Shown: piece after piece, positions 22,261 through 33,696 of the stretch | Layout: every line of letters begins with the position of its first letter | Position numbering within the stretch: the first letter of the stretch is position 1 | DNA from: Molossus alvarezi | Lineage: Eukaryota; Chordata; Mammalia; Chiroptera; Molossidae | Length of the DNA stretch: 64,000 nt | Assembly: GCA_037176705.1 (NCBI GenBank) | Contig: JBAWUJ010000111.1 | Span: 124,001 to 188,000 of the forward strand | Reading direction: 5' to 3' | Position numbers and translations under genes: made by a program | Notes under the pieces: model-generated | Databases searched by the model: none | Seen by the model: the letters and a program-made list of their open reading frames with translations, nothing else | Told to the model about the DNA's origin: nothing

Positions 22261-25200
22261 GTCCTGACGGCCCATCCCCCTGTGCGCCGACCCGGCCAGC
22301 TGTCAACCTCCTCTGTGCGGAGCTTATCACAGCCGCCACCGGGCAGGTGCTGCGCGATTGCCACACGTCACAGTGAGGCCAGCCGGATCGCATCGCATCA
22401 CATCGCATCGCATCGCATCCTGACTAACGGGGCCACGGAGACGCGTGGCCCAGCGCTCGGGAGCCCGGGCTCGTGGTCGATTCACGGCAGCGGGAGGGTG
22501 CTTGGGACACTTGTCTTCTCTCCTCTGTTCTCTGCTTCTCTCTCTCTCTCGCTCGCTCTCTCTCTCTGTGTCTCTCTCTCCCGCCCCGCCCCCGTCTCCC
22601 TCTCCTCCTCTCTCTCACCCCCCTAGTCTCATAGAGCTCTCCTGTCTTGCAGGACAGGGAATTTCGCGGAGTCGTGGAAGGGACTGCTCCCCTAGGCCCC
22701 TCCTGTGCCGAGGAAGGTCAGGCGGGCAAGCGGATCCCCGGGCGGATTTGGGGATTTCCTCGGAGCGAGGAGGCAGCTTCTCTGTGCGATCTCGGTTCCG
22801 GCGGAGGACACCTGCTGCGGGCAGCGAAGCCGGACCCCGGTGGCCTGGGGTTTGGGCCGGCGCCGCCGGTACGTCAACCATCCACAGGAGTGGAAACGGT
22901 CCTGGTGCACACTGCAACTGTTTTCAGAGAGGTAGGGACTGTCGTGTCTTAGGTCAAATAAGTACTTTTGAAACATAAGTCCATCAAATCAACGTGTTCA
23001 TAGTTATTGCCTGATCCGCCCGCGCCCGCCCAGCCCCCAGCACACCAGGCCAACCCCAGCCGGCCTCGCCCCCCCCACCCTGACACACACACACACGCAC
23101 CCCCACGGACACGCACACCGCCCCGCCCCCACACACACACACTGACACAGCAGCGCCCAGTCACGGCCCGTTAGAGATCCGGTCCACTGGTGGACCCGGT
23201 CGCTGTCCGTTGCAGCGGCCAAGTCCGGTGCCGGGCAACCTGTCTCTCCGGTCGCCCAGGCAACCGGCGCGGTCTCGCGTCCCCCGCAAGTCGTCCTCGC
23301 TCGTTCGGTGCCTCGATCGCGTGACCGCGGTTCTGCGGGCAGACCCGGAAGCGGGCCGGAGAGAGGCACACACGCACAGACACTCCCTCCCTCCCTCGCA
23401 CACAGACACACACGGGCCTCCACACCTCCCTCGCTCCCTCCCCCCCTCCCCCCCTTGGCCTCTGGCCAAATACAAATACAGAATCAGTCAATAAAACATT
23501 TCAATATCGCCGTGCTCTCGTCCTGTTCACGGGCTTTGCGTCAGTCTGCGGCGGCGGCGGCCCGGGCAGAGACCCTGAGAGGGCCGAGGAGATCTCCCCC
23601 TCCCTTTTGACCTGGAGAATGTTCAGTGGGCTGGCGAGGGAAGAGCGGCTGCCAGCCGCCGAGCCGGCCCGCGCGGTTTGTTTCTCACGGAAGGCTTCCG
23701 GGCCCGTGAGGAGGGAGACGATCTGGTGGGAGACCTAAGAGTGTAGTGAGACATCAGGAGGGATACCTCGACTGGGAACATCCTCCCTGAGGAGCAAGGG
23801 TTTCCCTTCCCACCCCGGGCCCCCACCCAGCTCAGGATCCCAGTACCAGGAAGAGACGTCCCCATCCCTTGTGGCTGTGCAAACCACCGGGGATCGAGGT
23901 CCAGGCTGAGGCTGCCGGGGTCCCAGGCAGTTCCTTTGAAAGGGCCTGCCCACGCACGGAGCTCCGGGGACCCTCTTTCTGCGGGCTGCAGAGTGGGGGT
24001 GGGTGGCAGGGAGGGACAGCGGCAGCTTGAAAGGCACCAGAGACATCCCTGGGAAGAACTGAGTCAGTCCTTTGGCATTGGGGTGAGAGCTGGAGGGGCA
24101 GCTTTGTCCCAGGCACACGTGCTGGTGGAGGCTGCTGTTCCATGGGTGAGCCCTTCCCTGGCGGGGCAGGCAGCCCGGTGGGCGGGCGCGCACCGTCCCT
24201 GGGACTCTGGTGACCTAGCACCCACTGTCTGGGCCACCCTGGTGATTGCCTGAGGCCCCGCCCCACGGCACATTCAGGCCCACCCAAGCGGTGTCCATTG
24301 ATTTTTCCCTAGGATTGGCCTGTCTTGGCTCCCGCTTCACGAGGTCCTAAATTCTCTGAAACCAACAACACCTGGCCTCAGCGAGCCCCATACCTCCTCT
24401 GGCTCACTGGCCCCAGGCCTGGCAGTAGTAGCAGCCAGCGTTGGGCCCCAGCTTGACATTGCCTAGGCACCTCCAAGACCAGCACAGAAGGCAGCCATGT
24501 GTAGATCGCTTTGTAGCTTATGTCTGGTGGCCCCGGGGAGAACACACAGGGGCAGTGGCTGACCTCGCCCCGGAGCCAGCCTAGAAGAGTTGGCCTTTCC
24601 TTTGCTCCTTTTCCCTTCAGAATATTACAATGGCATCCTCAGTACCTGGAGGTGGGTCTTTGTGCTTCTTTCTCAATAGGCTGTACGTATGTGTTCTTTT
24701 TCTTGCTTCTCTCTTTCCTCCCTCCCTCCCTCCCTCTCTGGCTAGAGCCCTTTGGGGCTCAGGGCAAGACTGAGGAAGTTGTACAGAGAGCTCCCACATG
24801 CCCACGGCCCTGTAGTCCCTGCTCTTTCTTCCCCAAGTCACACACGGGCAGGCACGCAGGCACCCAATGCGTGAATTTTCTGAGGCCCAGAGGCCTGCTG
24901 CAGAACTTAGGATGAAAACCCTACCCTGCTCTTTTCCAGAAAGACAGGCATGGGCCTAAGCAAGGTGGCCTGGCCTGGGCTGGGCCTGGGGAGTGGGGGT
25001 GGGGTTAGGGGGTGGGAAGGGAAGGCCAGGGCCACTTATTCCAAGCGAACAGCAATGGCTTGATTCAAATGCAGAGAGCCTGGGACTTTGCCTGAGGCTT
25101 CTACAACTCCCCCACACTTAGGCCACTGATTCCAAGCTGCAGGAAGGGAGCAGGGTCAGTCTGGAGCTGAAAGAGTTCGCCTCCATGTGCCAAAGCCGAA

Positions 25201-27004
25201 AACTGCCCTCCAGCCTCTGAGAAAGGGCAGGGTGTGGGTGGGGGTGAGGTGGCGGTTGGGTGGTGGTGGTGGTGGTGGTGAGCGGTGGCGGTTTAGGGGT
25301 GCAAGTGCAGGGCATCCAAGGAGAAGTTAAAGAGTCCATCTCGGCGTCATAGATTCCCCAGGCCAAACGCCGGTGTGGAGTGATGAGGGTCCAGGGAGGC
25401 CTGGTAGGGGATGAATGGACTCAGTAACCCTGTGTCTCGGTAACAACAAGCACACTCGTACTGAAACACTGTGCTCCAGCTGACGATTTTGGTAACTCAC
25501 CTTTAGGTACCCTTCACATGGATGGATGGAGAGATGGTTGGGTGGGTGGGTGGATGGATGGATGGTGAGCACTGAACTGGACAGACAGGACACACCGATC
25601 CTCCCTCCGACCACCGATTTCCAAGGGTAGGTCCGGGCCTAGGACATGGGCAACCCCCCATCAAGTGAATTTAGTTAACACCTTTGTAATTTGGACCATC
25701 AGTGAGTTTAGTGTAGGTCTCTGGGTCTGTGAGGCCACTACACAGGCCTCCCCTGAGCTCGCCTGTGTTCCTATGTGTATGTGGCCCCTGCTACGCGCAC
25801 ACGCGCGCACACACACGGTACTCTCCTCCGGAGAGCCCTGACTCCTAAGTCGTGATCCAGGGGTTGTTTGAAACATCACCCCAAAGGAGTGGACCCCAGG
25901 AGGGGGATGTGAACATATGTCCTAGATGCCAGTGAACTGTGTGTTCTTAAAAGGGTTCAGATCTGAGGTCGTAGGTGATGTTTATATTTACTACCCTGCA
26001 ATGAGAACCTAGAAACAAGTCAGGACATCAAAAATCCCTCTCTTTGAAAGTCAGGGAGTTCCTGCATGTGTCAGAGAGGGTCCCCTATTTGTCTCCTGGC
26101 CTTCCACAGAATTCACCCCAGGACCTGAGGTGTAATCTTTGAGTCTGATGAGTTTTTTGAGTCATTCTTTGTTGTTGCTGGTGCTGGTGCTGGTGCTGGT
26201 GCTGGTGCTGGTGCTGGTGCGGGTCCTGGTGTTGGTGGTGCTTCTGCTGCAGCTGCTGCTGCCGCTGCTGCCGCTGCTGGTGCTGCTGCTGCTGCTGGTG
26301 CTGGTTCTTCAGTTAATCCTCACCCGAGGGTATTTCCTTGATTTGCAGTTGGACACTGAAATGGCAGGATAATTCTGGGAGAAGAGGAATGGAGAAACCG
26401 AGGCAGGAAAGTTAAACAGAGCCAAAGAGCTTTGCGGGACGTGTTTAGCAGGGCCTTGTCTTGAGAACCAGGCCAACAGACTCTATTTGTCACAGAAGTG
26501 TGCAGCAGAGGAGGGGGCACGGAAGGGGAGAGGGGGAGAATTCAGACACCACTCATCCTGAAGTTGTTGGGACAGCAGGGAGGGAGGGAGGGAGAGAGGA
26601 AGGAGGAAAGAAGAGTGTAAAGGAATGGACCAAGCAACCAAGCAACCAAGCGACAAAAGAGGCAGGTCCTTCCCAGGAATAGACCAAAGAAAAGGGGAGA
26701 CTTTTGGAGTCCAACTGCACCAGGAATATCTAGGCGAGGAACTCAAACACAAAAACTTCCAGACAGAAGGGGATGTGAGGCAGAAAAGGCTCTTTAGATG
26801 AGCTGACAGCCTGCCTGTGCTTCCTAGGCCAGACGCGTAGGTGGGCTCGCTCCGTTTCCGTAATAAATGTGCATGAGTTCAGGTTGTGCTCCATTCACTT
26901 GCACTCACGTTGCAATAAATTCACGGAGCGAGCGGAAAGCCGATGTTATGTGCAGTGTCTCCTCCACCTCCTTCCCCATGAGAACACAAAGATCCAGTCT
27001 GGGG

Positions 27005-27019
27005 ACAGCCCTCTGCCGG
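27005..27019 (-). promoter_or_regulatory. Candidate CTCF site, unit 5
   Basis: Motif identical and in the same orientation. T at the flanking variable site (CCAGTCTGG). Confidence 0.55.
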
Positions 27020-27954
27020 TGATTCAGGGGATCGTCCAGTCACACCTCTCTGGTGTCTGTGAGCGGCGGTGCAGGTCCCATTTTCATCACAGGCGGCCTT
27101 TGAGAGGGAGTGGGAGGGGGGCAGGGGGTATGGTCAAGTGGGAGGGCAGGAGGGAGCGGGAAGAGGGAACTCTGCAACACCTCATGAGTTTATTCTCTTT
27201 GGCTTTCCCCACACACTCACTGCTTCAAGAAGCAATGTGGAGTCACACCAAGATTCCCCACGGGAGAACAGGAAGGAGGGGTTGACGGCAGGCAAGTTTC
27301 CTTAGTAGGCCTCCTCCTCGCCCAGCCGCACCACTTGCCCTTGGCAGAGATTCCAGCGCCAGGCAAGGGGAGGAGTGGGGGCGAAAGCTTCACAGTGCCC
27401 AAAGGGTAGGGCCCCCGGCCCATGGGAAGCTGGAGGCAGGCGGGCCGAGCAGTAGAGGGGTGTCCCGTGGAACACATCTGCCGCTTTTCCATCGGACTGG
27501 AGCTTGGTGGGTTGTCGGGGCGGCGGCCCAAACACACGGGTGGAGGGGGGCGCTCGCCTAGGGCGGGACTTTTGGGGGGGTTGCCCCGCCGGTTCGGGGC
27601 CCGCCGCCACAGGAGTGGTTCGCGGTGTCCTGCCAGGAATCCCTCCGTCACCCTCTTCAGTCCACCAAACCCCCTTTTTGTCTGGGAAAAGTGGACATGT
27701 GTAAAGAGGAGAAGCAAACGGACGACACAGCTCGGAGAGGCCGATTCACGTGGATTTTGTTTCCACGCGACACAGGTGTCAAGAAGGAAGTGTAAGGGAT
27801 GAGGCCCCCACCTGCATTTCTCAGACCCGTGAAAGTAGTTTTCATGGCAGGTACTGCCGCGTGTCATTTGCCCCTACCCTGCTCCTACACACCGCCTTCC
27901 TTTTCCCCGGGGCGCAGGTGTGCTGCTAATTGCCACCATTCAGGGCGGCCGCGG

Positions 27955-27978
27955 CCCCGCCCCCTTCGCCCCGCCCCC
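27955..27978. promoter_or_regulatory. Paired GC boxes, unit 5
   Basis: Same two boxes. The nearby upstream GTAAGT is lost in this unit but the GC boxes are intact. Confidence 0.6.
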
Positions 27979-30900
27979 GTCCTGACGGCCCATCCCCCTG
28001 TGCGCCGACCCGGCCAGCTGTCAACCTCCTCTGTGCGGAGCTTATCACAGCCGCCACCGGGCAGGTGCTGCGCGATTGCCACACGTCACAGTGAGGCCAG
28101 CCGGATCGCATCGCATCACATCGCATCGCATCGCATCCTGACTAACGGGGCCACGGAGACGCGTGGCCCAGCGCTCGGGAGCCCGGGCTCGTGGTCGATT
28201 CACGGCAGCGGGAGGGTGCTTGGGACACTTGTCTTCTCTCCTCTGTTCTCTGCTTCTCTCTCTCTCTCGCTCGCTCTCTCTCTCTGTGTCTCTCTCTCCC
28301 GCCCCGCCCCCGTCTCCCTCTCCTCCTCTCTCTCACCCCCCTAGTCTCATAGAGCTCTCCTGTCTTGCAGGACAGGGAATTTCGCGGAGTCGTGGAAGGG
28401 ACTGCTCCCCTAGGCCCCTCCTGTGCCGAGGAAGGTCAGGCGGGCAAGCGGATCCCCGGGCGGATTTGGGGATTTCCTCGGAGCGAGGAGGCAGCTTCTC
28501 TGTGCGATCTCGGTTCCGGCGGAGGACACCTGCTGCGGGCAGCGAAGCCGGACCCCGGTGGCCTGGGGTTTGGGCCGGCGCCGCCGGTACGTCAACCATC
28601 CACAGGAGTGGAAACGGTCCTGGTGCACACTGCAACTGTTTTCAGAGAGGTAGGGACTGTCGTGTCTTAGGTCAAATAAGTACTTTTGAAACATAAGTCC
28701 ATCAAATCAACGTGTTCATAGTTATTGCCTGATCCGCCCGCGCCCGCCCAGCCCCCAGCACACCAGGCCAACCCCAGCCGGCCTCGCCCCCCCCACCCTG
28801 ACACACACACACACGCACCCCCACGGACACGCACACCGCCCCGCCCCCACACACACACACTGACACAGCAGCGCCCAGTCACGGCCCGTTAGAGATCCGG
28901 TCCACTGGTGGACCCGGTCGCTGTCCGTTGCAGCGGCCAAGTCCGGTGCCGGGCAACCTGTCTCTCCGGTCGCCCAGGCAACCGGCGCGGTCTCGCGTCC
29001 CCCGCAAGTCGTCCTCGCTCGTTCGGTGCCTCGATCGCGTGACCGCGGTTCTGCGGGCAGACCCGGAAGCGGGCCGGAGAGAGGCACACACGCACAGACA
29101 CTCCCTCCCTCCCTCGCACACAGACACACACGGGCCTCCACACCTCCCTCGCTCCCTCCCCCCCTCCCCCCCTTGGCCTCTGGCCAAATACAAATACAGA
29201 ATCAGTCAATAAAACATTTCAATATCGCCGTGCTCTCGTCCTGTTCACGGGCTTTGCGTCAGTCTGCGGCGGCGGCGGCCCGGGCAGAGACCCTGAGAGG
29301 GCCGAGGAGATCTCCCCCTCCCTTTTGACCTGGAGAATGTTCAGTGGGCTGGCGAGGGAAGAGCGGCTGCCAGCCGCCGAGCCGGCCCGCGCGGTTTGTT
29401 TCTCACGGAAGGCTTCCGGGCCCGTGAGGAGGGAGACGATCTGGTGGGAGACCTAAGAGTGTAGTGAGACATCAGGAGGGATACCTCGACTGGGAACATC
29501 CTCCCTGAGGAGCAAGGGTTTCCCTTCCCACCCCGGGCCCCCACCCAGCTCAGGATCCCAGTACCAGGAAGAGACGTCCCCATCCCTTGTGGCTGTGCAA
29601 ACCACCGGGGATCGAGGTCCAGGCTGAGGCTGCCGGGGTCCCAGGCAGTTCCTTTGAAAGGGCCTGCCCACGCACGGAGCTCCGGGGACCCTCTTTCTGT
29701 GGGCTGCAGAATGGGGGTGGGTGGCAGGGAGGGACAGCGGCAGCTTGAAAGGCACCAGAGACATCCCTGGGAAGAACTGAGTCAGTCCTTTGGCATTGGG
29801 GTGAGAGCTGGAGGGGCAGCTTTGTCCCAGGCACACGTGCTGGTGGAGGCTGCTGTTCCATGGGTGAGCCCTTCCCTGGCGGGGCAGGCAGCCCGGTGGG
29901 CGGGCGCGCACCGTCCCTGGGACTCTGGTGACCTAGCACCCACTGTCTGGGCCACCCTGGTGATTGCCTGAGGCCCCGCCCCACGGCACATTCAGGCCCA
30001 CCCAAGCGGTGTCCATTGATTTTTCCCTAGGATTGGCCTGTCTTGGCTCCCGCTTCACGAGGTCCTAAATTCTCTGAAACCAACAACACCTGGCCTCAGC
30101 GAGCCCCATACCTCCTCTGGCTCACTGGCCCCAGGCCTGGCAGTAGTAGCAGCCAGCGTTGGGCCCCAGCTTGACATTGCCTAGGCACCTCCAAGACCAG
30201 CACAGAAGGCAGCCATGTGTAGATCGCTTTGTAGCTTATGTCTGGTGGCCCCGGGGAGAACACACAGGGGCAGTGGCTGACCTCGCCCCGGAGCCAGCCT
30301 AGAAGAGTTGGCCTTTCCTTTGCTCCTTTTCCCTTCAGAATATTACAATGGCATCCTCAGTACCTGGAGGTGGGTCTTTGTGCTTCTTTCTCAATAGGCT
30401 GTACGTATGTGTTCTTTTTCTTGCTTCTCTCTTTCCTCCCTCCCTCCCTCCCTCTCTGGCTAGAGCCCTTTGGGGCTCAGGGCAAGACTGAGGAAGTTGT
30501 ACAGAGAGCTCCCACATGCCCACGGCCCTGTAGTCCCTGCTCTTTCTTCCCCAAGTCACACACGGGCAGGCACGCAGGCACCCAATGCGTGAATTTTCTG
30601 AGGCCCAGAGGCCTGCTGCAGAACTTAGGATGAAAACCCTACCCTGCTCTTTTCCAGAAAGACAGGCATGGGCCTAAGCAAGGTGGCCTGGCCTGGGCTG
30701 GGCCTGGGGAGTGGGGGTGGGGTTAGGGGGTGGGAAGGGAAGGCCAGGGCCACTTATTCCAAGCGAACAGCAATGGCTTGATTCAAATGCAGAGAGCCTG
30801 GGACTTTGCCTGAGGCTTCTACAACTCCCCCACACTTAGGCCACTGATTCCAAGCTGCAGGAAGGGAGCAGGGTCAGTCTGGAGCTGAAAGAGTTCGCCT

Positions 30901-32722
30901 CCATGTGCCAAAGCCGAAAACTGCCCTCCAGCCTCTGAGAAAGGGCAGGGTGTGGGTGGGGGTGAGGTGGCGGTTGGGTGGTGGTGGTGGTGGTGGTGAG
31001 CGGTGGCGGTTTAGGGGTGCAAGTGCAGGGCATCCAAGGAGAAGTTAAAGAGTCCATCTCGGAGTCATAGATTCCCCAGGCCAAACGCCGGTGTGGAGTG
31101 ATGAGGGTCCAGGGAGGCCTGGTAGGGGATGAATGGACTCAGTAACCCTGTGTCTCGGTAACAACAAGCACACTCGTACTGAAACACTGTGCTCCAGCTG
31201 ACGATTTTGGTAACTCACCTTTAGGTACCCTTCACATGGATGGATGGAGAGATGGTTGGGTGGGTGGGTGGATGGATGGATGGTGAGCACTGAACTGGAC
31301 AGACAGGACACACCGATCCTCCCTCCGACCACCGATTTCCAAGGGTAGGTCCGGGCCTAGGACATGGGCAACCCCCCATCAAGTGAATTTAGTTAACACC
31401 TTTGTAATTTGGACCATCAGTGAGTTTAGTGTAGGTCTCTGGGTCTGTGAGGCCACTACACAGGCCTCCCCTGAGCTCGCCTGTGTTCCTATGTGTATGT
31501 GGCCCCTGCTACGCGCACACGCGCGCACACACACGGTACTCTCCTCCGGAGAGCCCTGACTCCTAAGTCGTGATCCAGGGGTTGTTTGAAACATCACCCC
31601 AAAGGAGTGGACCCCAGGAGGGGGATGTGAACATATGTCCTAGATGCCAGTGAACTGTGTGTTCTTAAAAGGGTTCAGATCTGAGGTCGTAGGTGATGTT
31701 TATATTTACTACCCTGCAATGAGAACCTAGAAACAAGTCAGGACATCAAAAATCCCTCTCTTTGAAAGTCAGGGAGTTCCTGCATGTGTCAGAGAGGGTC
31801 CCCTATTTGTCTCCTGGCCTTCCACAGAATTCACCCCAGGACCTGAGGTGTAATCTTTGAGTCTGATGAGTTTTTTGAGTCATTCTTTGTTGTTGCTGGT
31901 GCTGGTGCTGGTGCTGGTGCTGGTGCTGGTGCTGGTGCGGGTCCTGGTGTTGGTGGTGCTTCTGCTGCAGCTGCTGCTGCCGCTGCTGCCGCTGCTGGTG
32001 CTGCTGCTGCTGCTGGTGCTGGTTCTTCAGTTAATCCTCACCCGAGGGTATTTCCTTGATTTGCAGTTGGACACTGAAATGGCAGGATAATTCTGGGAGA
32101 AGAGGAACGGAGAAACCGAGGCAGGAAAGTTAAACAGAGCCAAAGAGCTTTGCGGGACGTGTTTAGCAGGGCCTTGTCTTGAGAACCAGGCCAACAGACT
32201 CTATTTGTCACAGAAGTGTGCAGCAGAGGAGGGGGCACGGAAGGGGAGAGGGGGAGAATTCAGACACCACTCATCCTGAAGTTGTTGGGACAGCAGGGAG
32301 GGAGGGAGGGAGAGAGGAAGGAGGAAAGAAGAGTGTAAAGGAATGGACCAAGCAACCAAGCAACCAAGCGACAAAAGAGGCAGGTCCTTCCCAGGAATAG
32401 ACCAAAGAAAAGGGGAGACTTTTGGAGTCCAACTGCACCAGGAATATCTAGGCGAGGAACTCAAACACAAAAACTTCCAGACAGAAGGGGATGTGAGGCA
32501 GAAAAGGCTCTTTAGATGAGCTGACAGCCTGCCTGTGCTTCCTAGGCCAGACGCGTAGGTGGGCTCGCTCCGTTTCCGTAATAAATGTGCATGAGTTCAG
32601 GTTGTGCTCCATTCACTTGCACTCACGTTGCAATAAATTCACGGAGCGAGCGGAAAGCCGATGTTATGTGCAGTGTCTCCTCCACCTCCTTCCCCATGAG
32701 AACACAAAGATCCAGTCTGGGG

Positions 32723-32737
32723 ACAGCCCTCTGCCGG
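32723..32737 (-). promoter_or_regulatory. Candidate CTCF site, unit 6
   Basis: Motif identical and in the same orientation. T at the flanking variable site. Confidence 0.55.
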
Positions 32738-33672
32738 TGATTCAGGGGATCGTCCAGTCACACCTCTCTGGTGTCTGTGAGCGGCGGTGCAGGTCCCATT
32801 TTCATCACAGGCGGCCTTTGAGAGGGAGTGGGAGGGGGGCAGGGGGTATGGTCAAGTGGGAGGGCAGGAGGGAGCGGGAAGAGGGAACTCTGCAACACCT
32901 CATGAGTTTATTCTCTTTGGCTTTCCCCACACACTCACTGCTTCAAGAAGCAATGTGGAGTCACACCAAGATTCCCCACGGGAGAACAGGAAGGAGGGGT
33001 TGACGGCAGGCAAGTTTCCTTAGTAGGCCTCCTCCTCGCCCAGCCGCACCACTTGCCCTTGGCAGAGATTCCAGCGCCAGGCAAGGGGAGGAGTGGGGGC
33101 GAAAGCTTCACAGTGCCCAAAGGGTAGGGCCCCCGGCCCATGGGAAGCTGGAGGCAGGCGGGCCGAGCAGTAGAGGGGTGTCCCGTGGAACACATCTGCC
33201 GCTTTTCCATCGGACTGGAGCTTGGTGGGTTGTCGGGGCGGCGGCCCAAACACACGGGTGGAGGGGGGCGCTCGCCTAGGGCGGGACTTTTGGGGGGGTT
33301 GCCCCGCCGGTTCGGGGCCCGCCGCCACAGGAGTGGTTCGCGGTGTCCTGCCAGGAATCCCTCCGTCACCCTCTTCAGTCCACCAAACCCCCTTTTTGTC
33401 TGGGAAAAGTGGACATGTGTAAAGAGGAGAAGCAAACGGACGACACAGCTCGGAGAGGCCGATTCACGTGGATTTTGTTTCCACGCGACACAGGTGTCAA
33501 GAAGTAAGTGTAAGGGATGAGGCCCCCACCTGCATTTCTCAGACCCGTGAAAGTAGTTTTCATGGCAGGTACTGCCGCGTGTCATTTGCCCCTACCCTGC
33601 TCCTACACACCGCCTTCCTTTTCCCCGGGGCGCAGGTGTGCTGCTAATTGCCACCATTCAGGGCGGCCGCGG

Positions 33673-33696
33673 CCCCGCCCCCTTCGCCCCGCCCCC
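33673..33696. promoter_or_regulatory. Paired GC boxes, unit 6
   Basis: Same two boxes and adjacent NotI site. Confidence 0.6.

Larger units (their letters stand above)
17164..22886 (+). repeat. Macrosatellite unit 4 (5723 bp)
   Basis: Eight CTGGTG copies (20454-20501). It has the short GAGGCAC form and GGCCGCTG of units 1 and 8 but keeps CAAAGGAG, so it is one base shorter than units 3 and 7. It shares the TT polypyrimidine variant with unit 1 only. It has the C-type C-run, TCTCGGCGTC, GAAAGCAGATG, CCAGGCTGG and an intact GTAAGT. It is an intermediate between the short and long haplotypes. Confidence 0.97.
22887..28604 (+). repeat. Macrosatellite unit 5 (5718 bp)
   Basis: Seven CTGGTG copies (26178-26219). 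It has GAGGAATGGAG (T at 26390), shared only with unit 9. At 27787 T is replaced by G, giving GGAAGT instead of GTAAGT, shared with units 9 and 11. It also has A-type C-run, TCTCGGCGTC, GAAAGCCGATG and CCAGTCTGG. Confidence 0.97.
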